Shown here: positions 1 through 6,163 of the stretch, piece by piece
Position numbering within the stretch: the stretch's first letter is position 1
Layout: each line of letters starts with the position of its first letter
Assembly: GCA_902362975.1 (NCBI GenBank)
Contig: CABIYO010000026.1
Location: 1-23,854 of the forward strand
Length of the DNA: 23,854 nucleotides
Origin: Caryophanales bacterium
Lineage (GTDB): Bacteria; Bacillota; Bacilli; Exiguobacteriales; Exiguobacteriaceae
Reading direction: 5' to 3'
The notes under the pieces: model-generated
What the model was told of the DNA's origin: nothing
The model's database searches: none
What the model saw: only the letters and a program-made list of their open reading frames with translations
Position numbers and translations under genes: made by a program

Positions 1-135
1 CAGCCTGAGAACCTATACGGTCTGTCTCAGGAGGGGTGATGGCACACCCTCATCTGAAGGCTTGAGCAAAACAGAAATGGACTGCGCTCGCACAAGCACT
101 TCAGAATCCCACGGTTTCAATCGTGGGAGTGTCAA
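1..135 (+). ncRNA. 3' part of a TnpB-type guide RNA / IS200-IS605-like right end (cut by window edge)
   Basis: The first 135 bases are nearly identical to the 3' ends of the two complete elements at 1933-2345 (minus) and 6527-6940 (plus). The stretch holds several hairpins: CCTGAGA pairs with TCTCAGG, and the last stem is CCCACGGTTTCAATCGTGGG, followed by AGTGTCAA, a right-end style typical of IS200/IS605 tnpB elements. In that family the RNA scaffold ends at the right end and the adjoining flank serves as guide, so bases 136 to about 151 would be this copy's guide. No tnpB is seen, but the element runs off the left edge, so a gene upstream cannot be excluded. Confidence 0.7.
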
Positions 136-271
136 GTGGATCCATAAGCCGTTGTTCGAGGCACTACCCCCAGCGTCTATGTACGCTTGCGTGGGGCACA
201 ACTAACCCCTTTCAGTGTTTTTAGAAGGTATCAGGCTATTCCTTCGTTATTAAAAAAATAAGCGTTTTCTA

Positions 272-300
272 TTGACAATTTTCTTTGAATTTGATATTTA
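272..300 (+). promoter_or_regulatory. Sigma-A-type promoter of hsp20
   Basis: A perfect -35 TTGACA (272-277) lies 17 bases before a -10 TATTTA (295-300) that carries an upstream TG (292-293). Transcription would start near 307, immediately before the CIRCE operator, so bound HrcA would block initiation. Bases 136-271 hold only the flank of the guide-RNA element and a GC-rich hairpin at about 162-196. Confidence 0.75.
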
Positions 301-310
301 TAAGTTGTGA

Positions 311-337
311 TTAGCACTCCGGTTTATAGAGTGCTAA
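311..337. promoter_or_regulatory. CIRCE operator (HrcA binding site)
   Basis: The sequence TTAGCACTC (311-319), nine bases, GAGTGCTAA (329-337) matches the CIRCE consensus exactly. CIRCE is the site of the heat-shock repressor HrcA and is usually found at groESL and dnaK. Here it controls a small heat-shock gene, so expression should rise when HrcA is released under protein-folding stress. Confidence 0.95.
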
Positions 338-362
338 AAAATAAATCTAAGGAGTGAGTATT

Positions 363-812
363 ATGGCTGGTTTGATTCCTTTCAACAAAAAGCGTAATGA
401 TTTAATGAACCTTGGATTTAATGATTTTTCAAACATGTTAGATGACTTTTTCTCAGCAAGTGGCTTTCCATTCGAAAGAAGTTTAAGACATGACACATTT
501 AAGGTGGATATCAAAGACGAAGAAGACAAGTACGTCATTGAAGCAGAAGTACCTGGAGTTAAAAAAGAAGATATTCAAGTTACAATCGATGATGGTCGTC
601 TAAACTTATCTGTTAAACATGAAAGTGTTTCTGAAGAAGAAGGAAGTAAATATATTCACCGAGAACGTCGAATGTCTCAAATGTCTCGCAGTATTTTGTT
701 GAAAGACGTGAGTGAAGAAGGCGCTCAGGCTAAGTTGGAAGATGGCGTTTTGACATTAATACTTCCTAAAAAAGAAAACGCAGACACTTCTAAACGTATT
801 ATGATCGAGTAA
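363..812 (+). CDS. Hsp20-family small heat-shock protein (alpha-crystallin domain)
   Basis: A 149-aa ATP-independent holdase chaperone that would keep unfolding proteins soluble in the cytoplasm. The N-terminus MAGLIPFNKKR is typical of Bacillota Hsp20 proteins. An alpha-crystallin domain spans roughly residues 40-145, with a VDIKDEEDKYVIEAEVPGV-type opening and a GVLTLILPK strand near the end. The ATG at 363 is chosen because AAGGAG (349-354) sits 8 bases before it; an in-frame GTG at 354 overlaps that site. The gene stands alone between its own CIRCE-controlled promoter and a terminator. Its coding sequence is clearly richer in A and T than the core genes after 7150, which suggests it arrived with the surrounding accessory DNA. 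The family is clear; the specific gene name is not. Confidence 0.93.
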   Translation: MAGLIPFNKKRNDLMNLGFNDFSNMLDDFFSASGFPFERSLRHDTFKVDIKDEEDKYVIEAEVPGVKKEDIQVTIDDGRLNLSVKHESVSEEEGSKYIHRERRMSQMSRSILLKDVSEEGAQAKLEDGVLTLILPKKENADTSKRIMIE

Positions 813-836
813 CTTTAATTTTGTGCACATCCTCCT

Positions 837-865
837 AAAGAAAGGCATTCGCCTTTCTTTTTTTA
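837..865 (+). terminator. Rho-independent terminator of hsp20
   Basis: Stem AAAGAAAGGC / GCCTTTCTTT with loop ATTC (847-850), followed by a run of T. It begins 24 bases after the hsp20 stop codon. Confidence 0.9.
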
Positions 866-968
866 TGATATTTCCTTTGAAAAATTACCTTTTCCGTTTT
901 TGTCTGATTATCTGAACGGGGGGATGTTGGTCTTGTAAAAAGCGTTCAAAGAGCATAAGGGGAAACTG

Positions 969-1020
969 CTATCACTTTCCGTGATAGCCCAGGCAGAGCC
1001 TGGGGTTTCCGTGATATCAT
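969..1020. repeat. Hairpins with repeated TTTCCGTGATA motif
   Basis: CTATCAC (969-975) pairs with GTGATAG (981-987). Next to it are a CCCAGGC / GCCTGGG hairpin (988-1004) and a second TTTCCGTGATA copy (1008-1018). CTATCAC-type motifs recur at 2971, 2990 (reverse), 3032 and 3394. The arrangement suggests binding sites for a protein or an old plasmid control region, but nothing shows which. Bases 866-968 hold nothing I can name. Confidence 0.35.
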
Positions 1021-1033
1021 CAAAACCCCAAAA

Positions 1034-1091
1034 ATGGCACGAAATGTGCCGGCAAAAACACGAAAGTGGCACGAAATGTGCCACTTTTTTT
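1034..1091. terminator. Pair of near-identical hairpins acting as terminators on opposite strands
   Basis: The motif TGGCACGAAATGTGCC occurs twice. The copy at 1035-1050 is followed on the minus strand by a T-rich run (the A-rich stretch at 1028-1034), so it can end leftward transcripts. The copy at 1066-1084 (GTGGCAC, GAAAT loop, GTGCCAC) is followed on the plus strand by seven T (1085-1091) and can end rightward ones. The leftward one would serve the gene at 1090-1296. Confidence 0.6.
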
Positions 1092-1296
1092 ATTCGTCAT
1101 TTGCGTCCATATACAACTTGAAAATGAAATTCCGTCGCGCTTCTCGTTGTGCTCTTGTCTTGATGTACGGATTCTCTTTTTCGTATTCGATGATGTCGCT
1201 TTCGAGAAAGAGTGCCGTCCGATTGTTCGCGACATATTGTACTGGAAGAGGAAATTTGTTCTCTCCTTTTTTGTCGTGAATACTTTGTCTTGGCAT
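1090..1296 (-). CDS. Small basic protein, possible excisionase/AlpA-type DNA-binding protein
   Basis: A 68-aa reading frame rich in K, R, E, D and N. The central part, RTALFLESDIIEYEKENPY, resembles the C-terminal half of excisionase/AlpA-like winged-helix proteins of plasmids and phages, which bind DNA to control integration or transcription. A leftward terminator hairpin lies just downstream, which supports a real gene. The weak points are the lack of a clear ribosome site before the ATG and overlapping plus-strand frames, whose translations look like noise. Its job is unknown; I infer a mobile-element regulator only from the protein pattern and location. Confidence 0.5.
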   Translation of the reverse strand: MPRQSIHDKKGENKFPLPVQYVANNRTALFLESDIIEYEKENPYIKTRAQREARRNFIFKLYMDANDE

Positions 1297-1370
1297 ATCT
1301 CGACGAACAGAAAGGTCAGCGATCGTGAGTAGTTAGCTAAAGGTTTTTGGGAGAATACTGAAATAACGTA

Positions 1371-1932
1371 TTGTCAGAAAAATCAAGAAGGCGTACAATA
1401 GGCAGTAACAAAATACGGACGGAACAACAAAAAACGCCACTTCTCCCTTCAGCTCGTTTGGCGACAAGTTGAAGATCATCGAAGTGACGCTTTTGAATAG
1501 CGAGTGCTACAACACAAGCTATTGAACCGTTGAAGTCACACTACCCGTGGCTTCAACTTAGATGCACCTATCATACTAAGGAAACCCGAAACATTCAAGG
1601 TTTTAGTATAAAAAAGGACGTCGTTCAGTAGCGAGTTTCACGAAACTCCCTATTCGAATGACGTCCTTTTTGTATTGATTTTTTACATATCAGAGTTCTG
1701 CACTCGCTCTTAAAAACGAGTAGGTTCATCCAGCCGACGCAGCAAAATGGATCGGTCATCACCGCAGTTCCAGCACGTGATGTGACGTTAGCAGGGGAAG
1801 GACGGAAAGCCCTGTACATAGCCTAAGTTCCCAAACGGAATATGGTAAAGATCGTTTAATATATGGAGGTTCAAACGGGGTCATATGGTACGACTGTAGA
1901 CAGCCCTACGACAAACTGTAGGAGATTTTCTA
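1371..1932 (+). ncRNA. Large structured RNA element, copy A (HEARO / IscB omega-RNA-like), continuing at 2346-2363
   Basis: This block is repeated at 3470-4058 with many stems conserved by compensatory changes. ACTCG/CGAGT (1702-1706, 1717-1721) is ACTCC/GGAGT in copy B. TTCC/GGAA (1828-1831, 1837-1840) is TCCC/GGGA in B. CCTAC/GTAGG (1905-1909, 1918-1922) is CCCAC/GTGGG in B. About 200 bases from 1720 are almost identical in both. A terminator-like hairpin lies at 1615-1667. Once the inserted element is removed, the shared sequence runs into GTGA (2364-2367); HEARO elements are known to sit just upstream of ATGA or GTGA. In the IscB family this RNA lies before the nuclease gene and its guide is the 5' flank. 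No iscB follows here. The RNA call is strong; the HEARO identity is inferred from memory of the motif. Confidence 0.7.
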
Positions 1933-2345
1933 TTGACACTCCCACGATTAAAACCGTGGGATTCTGAAGTGCTTGTGCGAGCGCAGTCCATTTCTGTTTT
2001 GCTCAAGCCTTCAGATGAGGGTGTGCCATCACCCCTCCTGAGACAGACCGTATAGGTTCTCAGGCTGGTGGACTGTTACCATCCACCACAGGTCGTTGCA
2101 GGTGTGTCCACCTGATGTTTTAGCGTCTTTTGCATGACGACAGGCATCGTTTTACCGGTCACATGGTTTCGTGACCGAACCGTATACGATTTTCAAGGGA
2201 CGATGGACACAGGCGTTTTAGAGACTTGTTCTTGTCTATGGGATAAGTATACCCGAACGTCGGATGTTTTCACATCCGAACTCACTTTCATCCCATGCCT
2301 AAAGGCGGGCTATGCCCGATATGGGCTTTCCCGCTCGGAAATTCT
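1933..2345 (-). mobile_element. TnpB-less IS200/IS605-like element with guide-RNA end, copy 2, inserted in RNA element A
   Basis: A 413-bp element on the minus strand, nearly identical to 6527-6940. Its left end follows TTAC (plus strand GTAA, 2346-2349), as for IS200/IS605 elements that insert 3' of TTAC. The left end has imperfect hairpins (GCCC..GGGC, GCCTTTAGGC). The right end is the guide-RNA-like block ending in the CCCACGG stem and GTCAA at 1933-1937. The RNA's guide would be the reverse complement of about 1917-1932. There is no transposase or tnpB frame inside, so it must depend on proteins supplied elsewhere. The 71-aa frame on the plus strand here is incidental. Confidence 0.8.
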
Positions 2346-2440
2346 GTAACCGTATTTCATAGCGTGATTCCCCCTGTTTTGCGGTGTCTATTATGACCAT
2401 AAGTTATGACACGTCAAGGCAGTGAAAAGAGGTTTCCAAC

Positions 2441-2504
2441 TTTACTTGCGTAAAGATTGAACGTATAATTTACGCATCAGGCTAATCAGACTGATCTGTC
2501 TGAT
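2441..2504 (+). promoter_or_regulatory. Promoter with two inverted repeats before the 95-aa gene
   Basis: A -35 TTTACT (2441-2446) lies 17 bases before a perfect -10 TATAAT (2464-2469). An inverted repeat TGCGTAAA / TTTACGCA brackets the -10 (2447-2475). A second repeat, ATCAGAC / GTCTGAT (2485-2491, 2498-2504), lies in the expected leader. Either could be an operator for a repressor; no repressor is identified. Confidence 0.55.
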
Positions 2505-2542
2505 GTGACTAATGTGCAAAATAAAAAACGGAGGTGTTCATT

Positions 2543-2830
2543 TTGGCAACGTCGGCTAGAATCCAAGTTATTGAAGAAGTTGTGTATGACGAAAATGCTG
2601 TAGGTAAGGATTGGGTGTTATGTTTGCAGTGGTGTCGGTACGTTTATGATGACGGACGCATGCAAATGGGATACAGGTTCATTTGGAGAAGAGAAGATGG
2701 ATCGTTGCAAGCAGCTAGAGGGCAAGCTAGAATACCTGATTTAAATATGGCGATGGAGTTAATGGACAAAGCAAAGGCTTTGGGCTGGGGCGACAATAGC
2801 GGAGAAAGTGATAAAACAGATAATACGTGA
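2543..2830 (+). CDS. Conserved hypothetical protein, 95 aa
   Basis: I cannot name this protein. The frame starts at TTG 2543 because GGAGG (2530-2534) lies 8 bases upstream; an earlier in-frame GTG at 2534 overlaps that site. The centre, GYRFIWRREDGSLQAARGQA, followed by RIPDLNMAMELMDKAKALGW, resembles small uncharacterised bacterial proteins with an RGQARIP motif. The acidic tail is probably disordered. It has no membrane segment or signal peptide, so it should be cytoplasmic. It has its own promoter with inverted repeats and no obvious partner gene. No clear terminator follows. Confidence 0.75.
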   Translation: MATSARIQVIEEVVYDENAVGKDWVLCLQWCRYVYDDGRMQMGYRFIWRREDGSLQAARGQARIPDLNMAMELMDKAKALGWGDNSGESDKTDNT

Positions 2831-3469
2831 GACTACGGATTATAAAGTTTTTTCCAAGTCAACGGGACACTCACGGACCCTCCACATGACGGTGCGGCCA
2901 CTGATGCCCTCGATATATTAATACATTATTATATCCCCCCTAGCGACTATGTTAGGGGGCATTGTAGTTACTATCACAATTCAACAAATGTGATAGAAGT
3001 CAGTGAAGTGCCAATGAAGCCAGTCGAGACACTATCACAAGTCACTATCGGTACTGGATAGCGGTAAGGTGGTGTATATACGCCCCGTGAGACGCAACGA
3101 AAGAGAAGGAAGCAAGGTAGTGGGTAGGCCAATGCACCACAACGGGCGATGATAGGCCATGAACGGTAGATAAGAGACAAGAACAGGCGTGTGAGAAGGT
3201 GAGAAGCAATAGTGAGACATGGGAACGGGCAAGCTATAGATAATACATAGATAAATCACATAGAAAACAGGGTACTTTCTTTCGGTTTCGATAGGGGGGT
3301 ACACGGGGGGACGTACCCCCTATACGCATGGGGGCAAGGCCGTACTATTTTTATGCACCACTTTTGAAAACCTCGGGCAGATCATGGGTTTATCTATCAC
3401 GGAATAGCGTAATGCTATCAGAAATATCTATCATAATCCGCATGGTTATGCGATTTTTCAAAAAAACTG
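2831..3469. other. Gene-free stretch with inverted repeats and CTATCAC motifs
   Basis: I see no convincing gene in these ~640 bases; the minus-strand frames look like noise. Hairpins are present: CCCCCTA / TAGGGGG (about 2936-2958), CTATCAC / GTGATAG (2971-2977, 2990-2996), and ATAGGGGGGTAC / GTACCCCCTAT (3291-3302, 3313-3323) with a G-rich loop. More CTATCAC copies occur at 3032 and 3394. Repeated short motifs beside a strong GC-rich hairpin can mark a plasmid replication or transfer origin. That is only a suggestion, as no replication or relaxase gene is in the window. Confidence 0.4.
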
Positions 3470-4058
3470 TTGTCAGAAAACTTATGTAAGAGTAAAATTA
3501 GCATTAACAAAATACGGACGAAAAACAAAAACGCCACTTCTCCCTCTAAAGCGTCGCCAAACGCAATAGAGATCATAGAAGTGACGAGTTTGTATAGCGG
3601 TGTGTAAGAGACATCGCTATTGAAGGTTAGGGGTACATAGCAGGTACGCACCTAACTTAGATGAACTTATCATACTAATTTACCTTAGTAACTTCAAGGT
3701 TTTAGTATAAAAAAGGGCGTCGTTCAGTAGCGAGTTTACGAACCTGCTACCGAATGGCGTCTTTTTTGTTGCGACAATTTCATAATACATAGCATAAAGA
3801 GTTAGGCACTCCCTCTATAAATGGAGTAGGTTCATCCAGCCGACGCAGTAAAATGGATCGGTCATCACCGCAGTTCCAGCACGTGATGTGACGTTAGCAG
3901 GGGAAGGACGGAAAGCCCTGTACATAGCCTAAGTCCCTTCGGGGATATGGTAAAGATCGTTTAATATATGGAGGTTCAAACGGGGTCATATGGTACGACC
4001 GGAGGCAGTCCCACGACAAACGGTGGGGGAGTTCCTCGTAGGCGGCTGTATGATTGCT
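3470..4058 (+). ncRNA. Large structured RNA element, copy B (HEARO / IscB omega-RNA-like), uninterrupted
   Basis: This is the intact partner of the element at 1371-1932. It starts at the shared TTGTCAGAAAA and ends before GTGA (4059-4062). Visible structure, in order: a closing stem CACTTCT / AGAAGTG around an inner hairpin (about 3534-3583); an ATAGCGGTGT / ACATCGCTAT hairpin; a GGTTAGG / CCTAACT hairpin; a long hairpin at 3714-3763 followed by T; then the conserved 3' half with ACTCC/GGAGT (3808-3827), TCCC-TTCG-GGGA (3934-3945) and CCCAC/GTGGG (4010-4027). If it is an IscB-type RNA, the guide would be the flank just before 3470. No iscB-like gene follows. The 127-aa minus frame across its 3' end is a shadow. 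Confidence 0.72.
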
Positions 4059-4065
4059 GTGACAC

Positions 4066-4303
4066 GACGTATGACGGCTCTGGCCGTCGTATAGTGGGTT
4101 ATGTGACGAGTCGCCGAAAGGCAGCAAGGTAGGGCGTGGAAACGCCTTGTGTGCGCGATAGCAGCGCAGCGAGTCACATGTCGGGGTTGAGACACCCCGG
4201 AGTCTTGGAACGCCTAGACATACGGATACCTCGTCTTGCACTAGACGGAGAACGTGGTGGGCAGATTTTAACCGCATCCTTTTTCAAAGGGGTTAGTCTG
4301 CCC
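4066..4303 (+). ncRNA. Candidate structured RNA of unknown type
   Basis: A GC-rich block with no gene and unusually dense hairpins. TATGACGGC / GCCGTCGTA has a 4-base loop (4070-4091). ATGTGAC (4101-4107) pairs with GTCACAT (4173-4179) and encloses three hairpins, including a GAAA-loop hairpin (GCC/GGC, 4113-4122) and GGCGT-GGAA-ACGCC (4133-4146). CGGGGT / ACCCCG follows (4182-4199), then a long three-part stem GGGCAGA / TCTGCCC (4259-4303). It starts immediately after RNA element B and has no counterpart after element A, so it is separate. I do not recognise the family. It could also be an origin region or a remnant of another mobile element. Confidence 0.4.
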
Positions 4304-4531
4304 ATCCAGCCGTTTCCTATCTTCCCTACCGGAGTATGCCGGGTGCGCTCTTGGGTTTCAAGTCTTTTTCTTTCCAAGATCTAAAAAGAAAAGAACAAAG
4401 AGCAAACAGATCAGCGAGGAAGCAGTAGAAGATGCAAATTCGCGTGTGGCACGAGGAATACGAGCCTAGCGTAGTCTGGCGACGTGTTCCGCAAGTGCCC
4501 CGACAAGCGAGCGAAGGCGTAAACGCCGTAG

Positions 4532-4651
4532 CGAAGTGCGTTCAGCAGAGAGAAGAGCGACCTGGAGAGGATCGCCCGAGACATCCGACAGGATGCCAGG
4601 GCGATCCAGAAGGAAAAACAAGAAGGGATTAGCCCCGAAAACTTAGAATAA
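4532..4651 (+). pseudogene. Remnant 3' end of a coding region
   Basis: A 39-codon open stretch ending at TAA 4649-4651 reads like a natural charged helical C-terminus (for example EKSDLERIARDIRQDARAIQ). The frame is closed just upstream by TAG at 4529 and TAA at 4520, inside a small palindrome (GGCGT / ACGCC, about 4515-4526). No start with a ribosome site is present. I infer the tail of a decayed or truncated plasmid-type gene lying before the gene at 4704. The overlapping 66-aa frame from 4432 looks non-coding. The rest of 4304-4531 holds nothing else I can support. Confidence 0.3.
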
Positions 4652-4703
4652 AAGAGGGTAATAGGGAAGGTTAGTTAAAAGTTGGGAAGGGAGATGTGCG
4701 GCT

Positions 4704-5177
4704 ATGAAGAACATGGAACTGACGATCTTTGAGGTGACCAAGTTGAATGAGGAGATGAAGTTCCTCGATTTAGCGAAAGAGCATGCGCCAGTGGGCAAGG
4801 AGAAACTTCGCGAGGCGTTGAAGTCTGCTGGGGCGAAGTTCGACCAACGAACCAAACGGTGGCATATCGACCGCAGCCATCCGAATGCGGACAAGAAAGT
4901 GCTCGATTTTGTGCAATCGAGTCGTGTCAGTACAACGAGACCAAAGAAAATCACGTCTGAACCGTTGAAGATCGACCCGGTCACGGGGCAGTCCCAGATG
5001 GACGACGATTATTTCGCGATCGAGACGAGGCCCGAACAGATCGTCCGGAAGAAAGTCTCGTTGGACATGGATGTAATTCTACATAAGCAGTTGAAACAGA
5101 TCGCCCTGGAGAACGACATGAAACTCTATGAATTAGTAGAAAGAAGTTTGAAAGATTACGTAAAACGAAAAATATAA
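4704..5177 (+). CDS. Plasmid-type protein with C-terminal ribbon-helix-helix-like region
   Basis: A 157-aa protein of unknown exact role. Residues 1-75 form a small domain with an RTKRWHIDRSHP stretch that resembles no enzyme I can name. Residues 110-157 look like a ribbon-helix-helix DNA-binding unit: a basic strand (RKKVSLDMDVILH) followed by two helices, ending KDYVKRKI. Such C-termini occur in plasmid partition, copy-control and antitoxin proteins, which bind operators as dimers. A ribosome site (GGAAGGGAG, about 4685-4693) lies about 10 bases before the ATG. The gene directly precedes the candidate type III toxin-antitoxin locus, but that locus has its own promoter, so a link is not shown. 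An origin in plasmid DNA is inferred. Confidence 0.7.
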   Translation: MKNMELTIFEVTKLNEEMKFLDLAKEHAPVGKEKLREALKSAGAKFDQRTKRWHIDRSHPNADKKVLDFVQSSRVSTTRPKKITSEPLKIDPVTGQSQMDDDYFAIETRPEQIVRKKVSLDMDVILHKQLKQIALENDMKLYELVERSLKDYVKRKI

Positions 5178-5243
5178 ACTTGTTTTTTATTGTTTTTGTA
5201 TCTTCAAAATTAGAATCTTTTTAGTTTTAATAATTTAAAAATG

Positions 5244-5252
5244 TGATATATT
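5244..5252 (+). promoter_or_regulatory. Extended -10 promoter of the antitoxin RNA
   Basis: TG (5244-5245) one base before TATATT (5247-5252) makes an extended -10 element; the -35 region is only T-rich. The expected start, near 5259, falls at the first base or two of the repeat array, as expected for a short RNA made only of repeats. Confidence 0.6.
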
Positions 5253-5260
5253 ATGTATAA

Positions 5261-5380
5261 GGTGTTTCTCAATGTACACTTTAAACATTGATTAGGATAC
5301 AATGGCGTTTCTCTATGTACGCTCACAAACATAGATCATGATACAAAGGTGTTTCTCAATGTACAGTTTAAACATTGATA
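5261..5380 (+). ncRNA. Candidate type III antitoxin RNA: three tandem 43-44-nt repeats
   Basis: Repeats begin at 5261, 5304 and 5348 with GGTGTTTCTC or GGCGTTTCTC; the last is shortened at its 3' end. Each carries a stem: TCAATGT / ACATTGA in repeats 1 and 3, but CTATGT / ACATAG in repeat 2. Two bases have thus changed together so that pairing is kept, which is evidence for function as RNA. In type III systems such repeats are cut by the toxin and the repeat RNAs bind and inhibit it. The array ends at a terminator directly before the toxin gene. Confidence 0.75.
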
Positions 5381-5385
5381 AAAAA

Positions 5386-5409
5386 GGAGGCCGAGAGGCC
5401 TCCTTTTCT
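5386..5409 (+). terminator. Terminator between antitoxin repeats and toxin gene
   Basis: A perfect stem GGAGGCC / GGCCTCC with loop GAGA (5386-5403) is followed by TTTTCTT. In type III toxin-antitoxin loci a leaky terminator in this position makes antitoxin RNA far more abundant than toxin mRNA. It lies 27 bases before the toxin start codon. Confidence 0.9.
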
Positions 5410-5430
5410 TCAAAGGGGAAATGGATAATT

Positions 5431-5958
5431 ATGTCGAATATAACTGAAAAAGGCATTTATTATGCGAAGAATGAATTTTATCAACTTATTAGGGATGTGG
5501 GTGGGACGTGGAATGATGGTAAATTCCGTCCTTTGGTTGCGCTCATTCCTTCGAACGAACATCCTGAAATTTATTGGGCTATTCCTATGGGGGACTATGA
5601 CCATAGGGATGACGGTGCAAAAAAAAGGATTCGTAGTTTTTTAGACAGAGGACCTAAAGATATATCTTCTTGTTTTTATCACGTTGGTAAGACTGATAAA
5701 AAAACCATTTTCTTCATTAGTGACGCTGTTCCAATCACATTTAAGTACATAGAAAGAGAATACTTTGTAGGGTCTGGAAGCAATGTGCGACAATATGTAA
5801 TAAAAAATAAAGCGTTAATTAGTGAACTTGAAAGAAAACTTGGAAGGATTATTTCTTTTGAAAGAGATTATTTAAAGTCTCAAGGACATCCTAAGTTCAG
5901 ACAACATATGCTGTCTATCCATGAAAAATTGCTTAGTGAGATATCGCAAGAAATTTAA
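5431..5958 (+). CDS. Candidate type III toxin, ToxN/CptN/AbiQ-like endoribonuclease
   Basis: A 175-aa protein, within the usual toxin size of 150-200 aa. In this superfamily the toxin is an RNA-cutting enzyme that halts growth or phage infection when its RNA antitoxin is lost. Features shared with the fold are a KFRPLVALI strand near residue 30, a YWAIPMGDYDHRDD segment after it, an IFFISDAVPI strand mid-protein, and a helical C-terminus (about 130-175). The context is the main evidence: promoter, covarying repeats, terminator, then this gene. The ATG at 5431 follows AAAGGGGA (5412-5419) at about 12 bases; an upstream in-frame start at 5338 would run through the repeats and terminator and is rejected. 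The AT-rich coding sequence suggests horizontal transfer. The subfamily is uncertain. Confidence 0.7.
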   Translation: MSNITEKGIYYAKNEFYQLIRDVGGTWNDGKFRPLVALIPSNEHPEIYWAIPMGDYDHRDDGAKKRIRSFLDRGPKDISSCFYHVGKTDKKTIFFISDAVPITFKYIEREYFVGSGSNVRQYVIKNKALISELERKLGRIISFERDYLKSQGHPKFRQHMLSIHEKLLSEISQEI

Positions 5959-6100
5959 TTTTTTAAATGCTATTCATGCCGTACATTGCGTGAAATAAAA
6001 ACTCCACGCAAACTTGGCGACGTTCTCAAGCCAAAGTCTGAAAAACGGACGAAAATCGACTGATTTCACAAACTTTTCGAGTGAGAACTATTGGATTTTA

Positions 6101-6163
6101 TAAGATGTATGACAAGGCAGATAGAGCGTAGTTTGATCTGTCTTGTCATACATCTTATTTTTA
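6101..6163. terminator. Long bidirectional hairpin between the toxin gene and a small convergent gene
   Basis: TAAGATGTATGACAAGGCAG continues to a 22-bp stem (6101-6122 with 6136-6157) containing a single G-U pair and a 13-base loop. It is followed by ATTTTTATTT on the plus strand. It lies between the toxin gene and the minus-strand gene ending at 6161 and can stop transcripts from either side. Bases 5959-6100 hold nothing else I can name. Confidence 0.8.

Noticed and set aside
13..201. 62-aa minus-strand protein at the window start
   Set aside because: It runs through the guide-RNA hairpins and their flank and has no ribosome site or recognisable motif.
2134..2349. 71-aa protein inside the TnpB-type element (similar 69-aa frame at 6530-6739)
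   Set aside because: It occurs only because the element is repeated. It spans the left end and internal sequence, has no ribosome site, and does not resemble TnpA or TnpB.
3894..4277. 127-aa minus-strand protein
   Set aside because: It lies across RNA element B and the adjacent hairpin block, has a composition rich in R, H, P and S, no ribosome site, and no counterpart frame in copy A.
4066..4303. Group II intron
   Set aside because: A GTGCG-like start is present, but no domain V hairpin or reverse-transcriptase gene was seen.
4432..4632. 66-aa protein before the ribbon-helix-helix gene
   Set aside because: There is no ribosome site and the composition looks non-coding. Another frame ending at 4651 looks more like a natural C-terminus but is broken upstream.
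5261..5380. CRISPR array (three regular repeats)
   Set aside because: Units follow one another without unique spacers, the stems covary between units, and a terminator and toxin-like gene follow. No cas gene is present.
5338..5430. N-terminal extension of the toxin from ATG 5338
   Set aside because: It would translate repeat 3 and the terminator hairpin. The ATG at 5431 has the only reasonable ribosome site.
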